In this document: in pieces, positions 1 through 7,190 of the stretch
Position numbering within the stretch: the first letter of the stretch is position 1
How the letters are laid out: the number at the start of each line of letters is the position of its first letter
NCBI GenBank assembly: GCA_041655255.1
Contig: JBBAFS010000006.1
Location: forward strand, 1-42,391
Direction of reading: 5' to 3'
From: JBBAFS01 sp041655255
GTDB taxonomy: Bacteria > Spirochaetota > Spirochaetia > Sphaerochaetales > Sphaerochaetaceae
DNA: 42,391 nt
The notes under the pieces: model-generated
Told to the model about the DNA's origin: nothing
Databases searched by the model: none
What the model saw: the letters and a program-made list of their open reading frames with translations, nothing else
Program-made: the position numbers and the translations under genes

Positions 1-706
1 TCAGTGGTTTTGGTCCTTAGGTGAATCGAGTTTTGCCCTTCCTGAGAAAGAAGTCGTTACCACCTACAACAACCAAACACCCGAATCTTTCCGTTTCACT
101 ATAAAATGTCCTAATGCCTTAACGCTCCCTTTTACACCAAAGCAACACATAAACACCTCTTTTCTTGATGCAAACGTCTACTCTCAGTTTCTTGCTTCTT
201 TAGAGCCGATACACAATAAAATTGGATTATTGATGCTTCAATTTGGGTATCTGAATAAACAGATGATCGAGAATCAAAAGGCATTTGAGGTTCGCCTTTC
301 AACGTTCTTTGATGCAATTGATTCCTCTTTTCCCCTAGGTATTGAGATGCGTAATCCAAAGTGGATCAATGGCCAGTGGTTTGAATTTCTCTCCTTGCAT
401 AATATTGCTCCTGTGTTTATCCAAGGGTATTGGCTCGATGATATCGTTCAAACAATTCGTCGATATGAACATCTCCTTCCTCAAACAATCAGTATCAGGT
501 TACACGGAGAAGATCGTAAAGGAATTGAACAAGAAGCTCAAAACAGGTGGGATACTCTCATTTGGCCAAAGAATCGAGAATTAGCTCAAGTTGCACAATT
601 ACTGACACACTTAAGTGAGAGTGGACGTACTGTCTATGTGCAAGTAAACAACCACTATGAAGGTTCCGCTCCACAAACAATTCAACGCATACAACAACTT
701 ATGTAA
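1..706 (+). CDS. DUF72 (YecE-like) family protein, 5'-truncated
   Basis: This is the C-terminal 234 residues of a gene that begins before the window; the frame is open from base 2 to the TAA at 704-706. It matches the DUF72/YecE family, a TIM-barrel-like family of unknown biochemical function. Family hallmarks visible are FRFTIKCP near the visible start, the LLMLQFG strand, the GIEMRNPKW segment (family form: vEfRhpsW), and the C-terminal VYVQVNNHYEGSAPQTI motif, where the NNHyeGsAp block is highly characteristic. No signal peptide or membrane segment lies in the visible part. No terminator is obvious right after it. Family assignment is firm; function is unknown. Confidence 0.88.
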   Translation, partial: QWFWSLGESSFALPEKEVVTTYNNQTPESFRFTIKCPNALTLPFTPKQHINTSFLDANVYSQFLASLEPIHNKIGLLMLQFGYLNKQMIENQKAFEVRLSTFFDAIDSSFPLGIEMRNPKWINGQWFEFLSLHNIAPVFIQGYWLDDIVQTIRRYEHLLPQTISIRLHGEDRKGIEQEAQNRWDTLIWPKNRELAQVAQLLTHLSESGRTVYVQVNNHYEGSAPQTIQRIQQLM

Positions 707-1025
707 CATACGTTCCTCTTATGTATCAAAAAAAGTTACTCAAAGGGGAGTATAACTCCTTTCTCACCTCTGCTTGACGATTCCGAAATCGAAATAGTTC
801 CAAATTCTTAAAACAGTGGTTGAATATTTAGAGACAACTGTTTACTCTACATATAGTTTAAGAAAAAATTATCACTACAAGGAGGTGTGAGTCGTGGATA
901 CATGTGGCAAAAGTGCAAGTATATCTGATGACCCTCTGAGTAGAGACTCTACTTTCTGTGCTTTTATGCACACCCGTCGTTGATACTTGACAGTTCCCAC
1001 ACAGTTCTTCGTCTCCTAAAAAAAG
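707..1025 (+). promoter_or_regulatory. mgtE leader region, unclassified; possible structured RNA or leader peptide
   Basis: This 319-bp gap holds no gene of normal size. Positions 881-887 can pair with 1010-1016 (7 bp, two G-U wobbles) and close a domain of about 136 nt. Inside it are short hairpins: GTAG/CTAC near 940-952 and TGTGC/GCACA near 955-970. The same stretch also holds a 29-codon reading frame (GTG at 894-896, TGA at 981-983) behind a strong Shine-Dalgarno (GGAGG at 881-885, 8 nt spacing). The start codon of mgtE itself has only a poor ribosome binding site. Metal-ion transporter genes are often controlled by leaders, so a Mg2+-responsive riboswitch or leader peptide is plausible. 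The primary sequence does not match the M-box core that I know. A weak promoter (TTGAAT, 17 nt, TACTCT; 820-848) could drive it. Confidence 0.3.
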
Positions 1026-2366
1026 ATGGAAGTCCTATTTGAGCAATTACATGAGTATGTAGAAACACACAACTGGAAAGCTTTACAACAAAGTCTAGCT
1101 CATATGCGTGAGATTGACGTTGCTGAGTTTATTGAGAGTTTGCCATTAGAGCTTACCCCTCTTATCTACAGAACATTAGAAAAAGATGTCGCTGCTGAAA
1201 TATTTGCGAATCTTTCCAATGAGGAACAAGAGCAACTTATTAATGCAATTACCGACCAAGAGTTACAACATCTGATGAAAGGGTTGATGATTGACGATGC
1301 TGTCGATATTTTGGGTGAATTACCGGCAAACATCGTCAATAGAATTTTACGACACACAAGCCCCCGTGCACGGTATCTGATAAACCAATTCCTCTTATAC
1401 CCTGAATTTTCTGCTGGTTCGATTATGACAGCGGAATTCGTCCAGTTGAAAAAAGAGATGACGGTGAAACAAGCCATTGATCATATTCGACGAGTTGGGG
1501 AGAACAAAGAGACCATTTACACCTGTTATGTGACTACACAAAACAGAAAGCTCGAGGGCATTATATCAGTTCGTACCCTATTACTTTCAACTGATGAGAC
1601 CACCTTAAGCGACATCATGGAACCCGATTTTATCTCAGTCACCACCACGGATGATCAAGAAGAGGTAGCTACTCTATTTAGACGTTACGACTTGTTGAGC
1701 ATCCCTGTAGTTGATCATGAAAATCGCCTTGTTGGTATTATTACTGTTGATGACATTATTGATGTTATTGAGGAAGAGAACACCGAAGACTTTGAGAAAA
1801 TGAGTGCTATGCTCCCTAGTGATAAACCGTATCTCAAAACTGGAGTATTCACATTAGCTAAAAATAGAATTATGTGGCTCATGGTTCTTCTGATCAGTGG
1901 AATGATCACTGGTGGTATTTTAGCTCGTTATGAAGATGCGTTTTTAGTGCTCCCTATTCTTGTCTCATTTATCCCTATGCTCACCGATACAGGTGGAAAT
2001 GCAGGTGGTCAAAGTTCAACCTTAGTGATTCGAGGTATGGCGGTCAATGAGATTTCGATGAAAGATTTGGCTACCGTTTTATGGAAAGAGGTCCGAGTTG
2101 CTTTCTTAGTTGGATTTGTCCTCTCATTTTTTACTGCCCTACGAGTGTATCTGATGGGGTATGGCATTATGGTAGCACTTACAGTCGGTATTGCTTTGTA
2201 TGCTACTGTTATCATGGCGAAAACCATTGGGGGAGTCTTACCGATGATTGCCAAAGGTGCAAAGATGGACCCTGCTATCATGGCAGCTCCGTTAATTACA
2301 ACCATCGTTGATGCTTTTAGCCTACTCCTTTATTTCACCATTGCAAAATACTTACTCAATATATAA
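1026..2366 (+). CDS. mgtE: Magnesium transporter MgtE
   Basis: A 446-residue protein of normal MgtE length; it forms a dimeric Mg2+-gated channel in the inner membrane. Residues 1 to about 130 form the helical cytosolic N domain (LPLELTPLIYRTL, MKGLMIDDAVDILGELP). About 135-255 is a CBS-domain pair (FSAGSIMTAEFVQLKKEMTV; SIPVVDHENRLVGIITVDD) ending in the acidic DVIEEENTEDFEKM linker. About 275-446 holds five membrane helices with the pore signature DTGGNAGGQSSTLVIRG. In the family, Mg2+ bound between the N, CBS and plug helices closes the channel. The ATG at 1026 is the only start that keeps the expected N-terminus, since an in-frame TAA lies at 1017; its ribosome binding site is weak, and the unusual leader just upstream probably matters for expression. 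Confidence 0.95.
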   Translation: MEVLFEQLHEYVETHNWKALQQSLAHMREIDVAEFIESLPLELTPLIYRTLEKDVAAEIFANLSNEEQEQLINAITDQELQHLMKGLMIDDAVDILGELPANIVNRILRHTSPRARYLINQFLLYPEFSAGSIMTAEFVQLKKEMTVKQAIDHIRRVGENKETIYTCYVTTQNRKLEGIISVRTLLLSTDETTLSDIMEPDFISVTTTDDQEEVATLFRRYDLLSIPVVDHENRLVGIITVDDIIDVIEEENTEDFEKMSAMLPSDKPYLKTGVFTLAKNRIMWLMVLLISGMITGGILARYEDAFLVLPILVSFIPMLTDTGGNAGGQSSTLVIRGMAVNEISMKDLATVLWKEVRVAFLVGFVLSFFTALRVYLMGYGIMVALTVGIALYATVIMAKTIGGVLPMIAKGAKMDPAIMAAPLITTIVDAFSLLLYFTIAKYLLNI

Positions 2367-2375
2367 CAAGAAATA

Positions 2376-2397
2376 AAAGCTACCGTAAGGTAGCTTT
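2376..2397. terminator. Hairpin terminator between mgtE and the PIG-L gene
   Basis: Perfect 9-bp stem AAAGCTACC / GGTAGCTTT with a GTAA loop, between the convergent ends of mgtE and the minus-strand gene. The flanking A and T runs are short, so it may serve both directions but looks modest in strength. Confidence 0.6.
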
Positions 2398-2420
2398 ATA
2401 CTCCTTACAAGCTCTTAGAG

Positions 2421-3119
2421 TTACGGTAATACCCGTTTGGTTAAAGAGCTTCTTTTTTTATCGATGGCAAACGCTTCTGCATAGTAGACTCCACTTTGAA
2501 GACCTCTAAACTCTGCTAATGCTTCAACGTGCCTAAAGAGGTTTAATCCCCCCTCTTTGAATACTTCGACTTGAGAAGTGTGACTGGTAAGGGCCTCCAT
2601 TTTTTTAGAAAACTGATTGGTTACATCCACATACTCAGTAGGTACAAATGAGGAAGTTACCTCAGTTTCCATATAATAGAGAATTGGAGTACTCTCTAAG
2701 ACCTGTGCTTTGGTTGCAATAAGAGGCATTGTTGCTTGAACAATACTGGTATTCACCAGGTGGTGAGTTGCGACAAAATCGGGGTGAGAGCCAATATCTG
2801 AATGGGTAATAATGAGATCTGGTTTAGTGTTTCTCATTAACTCAGTGAGTTGCATCTGTTGGTTCTTATCATATGGATTCACTTCTAGTTCATCGATATC
2901 TAACGTACAATACGATCCACCAAGGATATGGGCAGCTTTAGAAGCTTCGGTCATCCTCCGTATCCTTAAATCCACAGGTTGTACGTCCGAGTGTCCCAAA
3001 TTTCCATTTGTGATTGAGCAAATCACTACTTGATGTCCTTGTTCAATCAATCGAGCTAACGTTCCAAAACATCCTGCTTCAATAATTCCTGGCTGAGCTC
3101 CTATTGCTAATATATTCAT
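2421..3119 (-). CDS. PIG-L/LmbE-family protein with degenerate metal site
   Basis: A 232-residue protein with the fold signature of the PIG-L/LmbE N-acetylglucosaminyl deacetylase family: N-terminal MNILAIGAQPGIIEAGCFGTL, then ITNGNLG, RRMTEASKAAHILGG, and GSHPDFVATHHL. Active members carry AHPDD(x)E and HPDH, which supply three zinc ligands and the catalytic Asp (His13, Asp16, His147 and Asp15 in MshB). Here the first motif is A-Q-P-G-I (residues 8-12) and the second is H-P-D-F, so all three ligands and the base appear lost. It is therefore probably not a zinc deacetylase, or it uses a different site. The start ATG has a good Shine-Dalgarno (AAGGAG) and lies 9 bp after the ribonuclease-like gene, so the two are co-transcribed. 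Confidence 0.8.
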   Translation of the reverse strand: MNILAIGAQPGIIEAGCFGTLARLIEQGHQVVICSITNGNLGHSDVQPVDLRIRRMTEASKAAHILGGSYCTLDIDELEVNPYDKNQQMQLTELMRNTKPDLIITHSDIGSHPDFVATHHLVNTSIVQATMPLIATKAQVLESTPILYYMETEVTSSFVPTEYVDVTNQFSKKMEALTSHTSQVEVFKEGGLNLFRHVEALAEFRGLQSGVYYAEAFAIDKKRSSLTKRVLP

Positions 3120-3128
3120 GATATCTCC

Positions 3129-4811
3129 TTAATATTCTTGTTGAGGTCCTTCCCATCTCCCTCGTAACGATTCTAACTCTTCGGCAAATCTCTGAACAGC
3201 ATCACTCAGTCGTTCAATATCTGTAGCATCGGGTGTTTTAAACGCCTCTTGGGCATGCTCTTCAAGTCGTTCTTTCACCAAGTCAACCCCTTTATAGGTA
3301 GCAGAGAGTTGTGCCAAGGCTTCTTTAAGTCGTTCAACACCCACAATCCATCTGCGCTCTTTCTCAGCAACAGGAAGTTTCTCTTCTAAAAGATCAAAAC
3401 TTTGCCCTGTGTGAGGAGCCCATGCATCGAGGTGTAATTCTGAACCTAATAAACCGGCAAAATAGAGAGCAACTCGCTCTTCTCCATGAACAACAAAGAT
3501 ATGTTTTGGTTTATCACTCATTGCCTGAACCCACGAAAGAAGTCCCTTTTGATCAGCGTGGCCACTGAGACCCTCTAATTTGGTAATCTTGGCTTTGATA
3601 TCAATTTTTTCACCAAAGAGTGTCACCCTTTTTGCCCCATCGCTAATAGAGCGTCCCAGAGTTCCTGTCGCTTGGTACCCGGTGAAGACTACAGTAGACT
3701 CCTTTCTCCATAAGTTGTGTTTGAGGTGGTGTTTTATTCTTCCTGCTTCACACATGCCACTGGAACTAATAATCACGCAACTCTCTTTACGACTATTAAG
3801 AGCTATCGACTCTTGAGCGGTAACAGTGAGCGTTAAAGAGTCAAATAAGAGTGGGTTTATCCCCTGTTTTACCAGTTCTAAAGACTCTTCGTCAAAATAT
3901 CCGTCGATGTTCCTGCTGAAGATCTTTGTTGCCTCTATGGCTAAAGGAGAGTCTAGGAACACATCAATTGTAGGGAGACCGGGTAACATCTTGTGATAAA
4001 TGATAGTTCTTAAGAGGTATAAAATCTCTTGCGTTCGCCCTACAGCAAAGGTAGGAATAACGACATTTCCCCCTTTAGCAAAGGTTTCAGCAATGATGAT
4101 AGCAAGATTTTGGGCGTGTGAGAGAATGGCCTCTTTTTCGCTCTCATATAACACTGGCGGGTGAAGGCGATCACCATATGTCGACTCCATAATAACAAAA
4201 TCTGCCCCTTTCACTATTGACGGATCGTTAATGAGAGGTTGATTTGTGTTTCCTATATCGCCCGAGAAAAGAAGTTTTCTTGTTTGCCCACCTTCGCTAA
4301 GAGTGAGGATAATATAAGCACTACCAAGCATATGACCCGCATCGATAAAGGTAGCTTCAATACCTTCTGCTATCTGAAATGGTTCATCGTACGGGTAACT
4401 GACAAAGTAGTTAAGTGCATTGTGAGCATCTTCTACTCTGTATAGTGGCTCTACTGGCTTCTCTCCAGCACGGATATTCTTTCTCGATTGCCACTCTGCT
4501 TCACTCTCTTGGATATACCCGCTATCAGCGAGCATAATTGAGCAGAGATCCTCAGTAGCTTCGGTGGAATAAATAATTCCTCTAAATCCCTCTTTCACAA
4601 GAAGGGGAACTCTCCCTGTATGGTCGATATGAGCATGAGTGAGAAGGACATAATCGATATCACGGGGATCACATGGTAACTGTAAGCCAATGACTCGCTC
4701 ATCATGCCCCTGGGGAAGTCCACAATCTACTAACAACTTTTTGTTTCCACACTCAATAAGTGTGCAACTACCAGTGACTACTCTTGTAGCACCATAAAAT
4801 GTGATATTCAT
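3129..4811 (-). CDS. MBL-fold/beta-CASP RNA-processing metallohydrolase
   Basis: About 560 residues. The N-terminus MNITFYGATRVVTGSC is typical of the CPSF73/YSH1-like exonuclease group. Zinc-binding motifs are intact: LLTHAHIDHTGRVP (HxHxDH), DAGHMLGSA, LLFSGDIG, then a beta-CASP domain with ESTYGDR, VVIPTFAVGRTQE, IISSSGMCEAGRIKHH and the C-terminal LSGHADQ plus FVVHGEE. The last 90 or so residues are a helical, charged tail not needed by the core family. In-frame starts exist at 4865 (GTG), 4817 and 4811; I chose 4811 because it gives the family N-terminus and sits exactly 6 nt after a good -10 box, which implies a leaderless mRNA. Predicted role: RNA 3'-end processing or 5'-3' exonucleolysis in the cytoplasm. 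A structural relative acting on another ester cannot be excluded. Confidence 0.88.
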   Translation of the reverse strand: MNITFYGATRVVTGSCTLIECGNKKLLVDCGLPQGHDERVIGLQLPCDPRDIDYVLLTHAHIDHTGRVPLLVKEGFRGIIYSTEATEDLCSIMLADSGYIQESEAEWQSRKNIRAGEKPVEPLYRVEDAHNALNYFVSYPYDEPFQIAEGIEATFIDAGHMLGSAYIILTLSEGGQTRKLLFSGDIGNTNQPLINDPSIVKGADFVIMESTYGDRLHPPVLYESEKEAILSHAQNLAIIIAETFAKGGNVVIPTFAVGRTQEILYLLRTIIYHKMLPGLPTIDVFLDSPLAIEATKIFSRNIDGYFDEESLELVKQGINPLLFDSLTLTVTAQESIALNSRKESCVIISSSGMCEAGRIKHHLKHNLWRKESTVVFTGYQATGTLGRSISDGAKRVTLFGEKIDIKAKITKLEGLSGHADQKGLLSWVQAMSDKPKHIFVVHGEERVALYFAGLLGSELHLDAWAPHTGQSFDLLEEKLPVAEKERRWIVGVERLKEALAQLSATYKGVDLVKERLEEHAQEAFKTPDATDIERLSDAVQRFAEELESLRGRWEGPQQEY

Positions 4812-4817
4812 ACTCAT

Positions 4818-4846
4818 AGCATACAAAGGCTCACCGTTGCTGTCTA
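4818..4846 (-). promoter_or_regulatory. Promoter of the MBL/beta-CASP gene (leaderless type)
   Basis: On the minus strand: TAGACA, 17-nt spacer, TATGCT, then 6 nt (atgagt) and the ATG at 4811. The start point would fall on or next to the start codon. No Shine-Dalgarno precedes 4811 or 4817. Confidence 0.6.
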
Positions 4847-4907
4847 CGGAAAAACTTTCCCACACTTCGTAACATTCCTGCTACTATGAGAGCTATGGAG
4901 GCTGATT

Positions 4908-5588
4908 GTGGATAAACATAAGAATAAAGTATTAGAGATGAGTATTGCTCGTACCATGGGCAATCTAAGAAAGAATCGGATTGATGTCGACTTTCTCCCA
5001 TCTAAAAGTGACGTAGTTCCGATGATTCGTTCTATTATCGATGAGGGAAGCACTATCGCTTTAGGAGGCTCCTCCTCTTTAAGTGAATGTCATGTGATTC
5101 AATTTATCCGTAGTGGCCCTTACAACCTCATCGATCGTTATGAGCAAGACCTAACAGAGGAAGCCAAACATCAAAGATTTATCGAGGCTTTTACCTCTGA
5201 TGTGTTTATCACTGGAGTAAATGCTATTACCGAACATGGGGAGTTGTACTGTATTGATGGGACGAGTAATCGTATCAGTGCTATGCTTTTTGGCCCTAAA
5301 AAGGTGATCATTGTTGCAGGGTATCAAAAGATTGTCCCCACCTTACGCGATGCTGTACATAGGGTAAAACACATTGCAGCACCTGCAAACGCTATTCGTT
5401 TAGGCATAGATGCTCCGTGTGTCACCAACGGCTATTGCGTTGACCAATTTTTTGATGAGGAACATCTGATGAGTATTACCCCCGGAGCGTGCGACTACGG
5501 AATATGTAGTAACATGGTTGTCTTTGGAAGACAACCAGTTAAGGGGCGAGTATCACTTCTTCTTGTCGGGGAAGAGATCGGTTACTAA
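4908..5588 (+). CDS. LUD-domain protein (LutC/YkgG-like)
   Basis: A 226-residue cytosolic protein of the LUD (lactate utilization, formerly DUF162) family. Visible family features are the N-terminal helix (MSIARTMGNLRKNRIDV), GSTIALGGSSSLSECHV, the DVFITGVNAITEHGELYCIDGTSNRIS segment and MLFGPKKVIIVAGYQKIV. Members assist oxidation of lactate or other hydroxyacids as part of LutABC-type complexes, but many stand-alone homologues have no known substrate. No LutA or LutB neighbour is present here, so lactate is not established. The start is GTG, chosen because GGAGG lies 6 nt upstream (4897-4901). It is divergent from the ribonuclease-like gene, and its stop codon overlaps the convergent ptsN-like stop. 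Confidence 0.87.
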   Translation: MDKHKNKVLEMSIARTMGNLRKNRIDVDFLPSKSDVVPMIRSIIDEGSTIALGGSSSLSECHVIQFIRSGPYNLIDRYEQDLTEEAKHQRFIEAFTSDVFITGVNAITEHGELYCIDGTSNRISAMLFGPKKVIIVAGYQKIVPTLRDAVHRVKHIAAPANAIRLGIDAPCVTNGYCVDQFFDEEHLMSITPGACDYGICSNMVVFGRQPVKGRVSLLLVGEEIGY

Positions 5589-6031
5589 TCGAAAAAGAGA
5601 TCAAATACATCATCAGCATTTCGAGCTGCTGCCAATAATCTTCTCATTGCGGCACTATGTGTAGCTCGTGCAATTGATGCGAGAACTTCAACATATGCAC
5701 TTGCCTCTTTTTCAGGGGCAAGAACTAAGAAGAAAAACTGAGATCCTTTCCCGTCTTGGGCATCAAAGTCGATTGGTTGTTTTGTAATTCCAAGTACAAG
5801 TTTAATCGAATTAATCGCTTTTGTTTTTGCATGGGGGATGGCGATCCCATCGACTAAGCCAGTAGATCCTAATGTTTCCCGGGCAATGATAGCAGATAAC
5901 AACTCTTCCCTATTGTTCACCTGTTTGTGTTGAACAAGAACGTCTATAAGTTCTTCTAAGACATCATGCTTTGTTGTCGACTCTAATGGTATTTTAATGA
6001 GATCTCTATCTAATACATCTTTAAGTGTCAT
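5585..6031 (-). CDS. PTS EIIA (PtsN/fructose-type) domain protein
   Basis: A single-domain EIIA of 148 residues (PTS_EIIA type 2). The phosphorylatable His lies in GIAIPHAKTKAI, preceded by RETLGSTGLVDG, and the domain ends with the usual FFLVLAPEKE-AYVEVLASIARA pattern. No EIIB or EIIC sugar permease lies nearby, so a regulatory PtsN-like role is more likely than sugar uptake. It is the last gene of the ATPase operon, overlapping the UspA gene by 11 bp, so translation is probably coupled. This placement suggests a link between PTS phosphorylation state and the ATPase, which is inference only. The stop overlaps that of the convergent LUD gene. Confidence 0.9.
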   Translation of the reverse strand: MTLKDVLDRDLIKIPLESTTKHDVLEELIDVLVQHKQVNNREELLSAIIARETLGSTGLVDGIAIPHAKTKAINSIKLVLGITKQPIDFDAQDGKGSQFFFLVLAPEKEASAYVEVLASIARATHSAAMRRLLAAARNADDVFDLFFD

Positions 6032-6542
6032 CTGATTCTCCTCCTACTGGCACGTTGGGTAGGGATTCAAAAGTATCCCAGATGTCATCATTGTCCCGAA
6101 CAACTAATACTGGACATGTAGCAGATCTCATAATGCGATCAGCTTCATTCATCAGTTCGTCTCTTCTGCTATGAATCTGACTGAGTCCACCTAACACAAG
6201 AATATCAACATCATGATCTTGTACATATTGGCGCACCTCGGTTTGTACGGTTCCAGATCGTTTCTCTAAGGTACAAGAGACCCCTTTTTGAATTGCCATT
6301 TTTTCTACATGGTCTAAATAACGCCTTGCATCCCCTTCGATGTCTCTTCGGTACTCTTGTTCTTCAAATTCTAAGAAAATTCGAGCTTTGACAAGTTCTT
6401 GTAATGCTTTGGTATTGACCACATACATTGCTGTCAGATGAGCATCTAGGCGTAAAGCTAAGGTAATAGCTGCCATAGAGGCAACAATTGATTCTTCGGA
6501 ACCATCGAGGTAGACAAGGATATTCTTAAATGGTTCTTTCAT
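6021..6542 (-). CDS. Universal stress protein (UspA family)
   Basis: A 173-residue UspA-fold protein. Family marks are FKNILVYLDGSEES at the N-terminus (strand 1 plus the D-G-S nucleotide-contact region), VDILVLGGLSQ, and RIMRSATCPVLVV near the C-terminus. The ATP-binding Usp signature G-x2-G-x9-G-S is only partly kept (LGGLSQIHSRRDELMN), so ATP binding is uncertain. Its start codon shares a base with the stop of the ATPase subunit D gene (TAATG), a layout typical of translational coupling, and its end overlaps the EIIA gene. A regulatory or stress role tied to energy state is likely but not shown by the sequence. Confidence 0.88.
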   Translation of the reverse strand: MKEPFKNILVYLDGSEESIVASMAAITLALRLDAHLTAMYVVNTKALQELVKARIFLEFEEQEYRRDIEGDARRYLDHVEKMAIQKGVSCTLEKRSGTVQTEVRQYVQDHDVDILVLGGLSQIHSRRDELMNEADRIMRSATCPVLVVRDNDDIWDTFESLPNVPVGGESDDT

Positions 6543-7189
6543 TATGAACTCTCCTGTTCTGCGCTCTCACGCTGTCGCTCTAAACGATCTTTCACCTGCT
6601 TTAGTAGCATGAAACTCTCCCTTTCGGCCTCTTCTATTCGGCCTCTGGTATAAGATAATGTCTCTTCAAGATCGGGTATCACAATTTTCTGTAGTGCATT
6701 TACTTTACGAATGGTCTTTTTAACCTCCCGTACCAATCTCATAATAGAAACTTTAAGTTCAGCAAGTTGCCCCATTAATTCTAAGGCTTCTTGGTAGTTT
6801 CGCAATGTCTCTTCAATAGAGAGGGTTGTCCCCTCAGGGCTAAAATAGGGGCCTTTCGCCACAAATGTAGTCTCTACTCGTGGTAGGCGTACCCCCATGA
6901 CCTTTCTCTCACTAATTTCTATTGAGGAGGAGATTGTCACTGCTCCAAAGAGGTTTGCTACACGCAATCTCCCCATTTCCATAACAGTATGTTGCATTGA
7001 AAGAGAGGCCTTTGCAAGAGATTTATCTACACGAGCTTGATATTCGACGGCTTGGTCGACTAATGTGAGTAGTTCTACAACTAAAATAGACCTCTTTTGA
7101 TCAAGAAGTTCATGACCGAGGGAGGCGAACTTTAATTCATCAATGAGGCGTAATAAATTACTTCGTGTAGGTGCAACGTTTTTAGCCAT
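6542..7189 (-). CDS. atpD: V/A-type ATPase subunit D (central stalk)
   Basis: 215 residues, the usual length for the central rotor stalk subunit D. It is largely two long helices: the N-terminal APTRSNLLRLIDELKFASLGHELLDQKR pattern is the family signature, and the C-terminal half (REVKKTIRKVNALQKIVIPDLEETL) is the second coiled-coil helix. With subunit F it transmits rotation between the A3B3 head and the membrane ring. The gene follows B by 1 bp. Confidence 0.95.
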   Translation of the reverse strand: MAKNVAPTRSNLLRLIDELKFASLGHELLDQKRSILVVELLTLVDQAVEYQARVDKSLAKASLSMQHTVMEMGRLRVANLFGAVTISSSIEISERKVMGVRLPRVETTFVAKGPYFSPEGTTLSIEETLRNYQEALELMGQLAELKVSIMRLVREVKKTIRKVNALQKIVIPDLEETLSYTRGRIEEAERESFMLLKQVKDRLERQRESAEQESS

Positions 7190-7190
7190 A

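Noticed and set aside
737..760. yybP-ykoY (Mn2+) riboswitch fragment, from AAAGGGGAGTA
   Set aside because: Only the first few bases agree; the rest is a simple hairpin GGAGT/ACTCC and the downstream gene is mgtE, not mntP.
987..992. TTGACA box as the mgtE promoter
   Set aside because: No -10 box at 16-19 nt; the spacing region is CGTCTC/TCTCCT.
881..1016. M-box (ykoK) Mg2+ riboswitch before mgtE
   Set aside because: Context fits, but the conserved core blocks I know (for example GACGCCAAUGGGUC and GCUCUACGAUUG) are not present. Left as an unclassified leader.
1166..2305. Long open frames antisense to mgtE and to many other genes
   Set aside because: They lie opposite strongly family-matched genes, have no ribosome sites and no family features; they are shadows of the coding strand.
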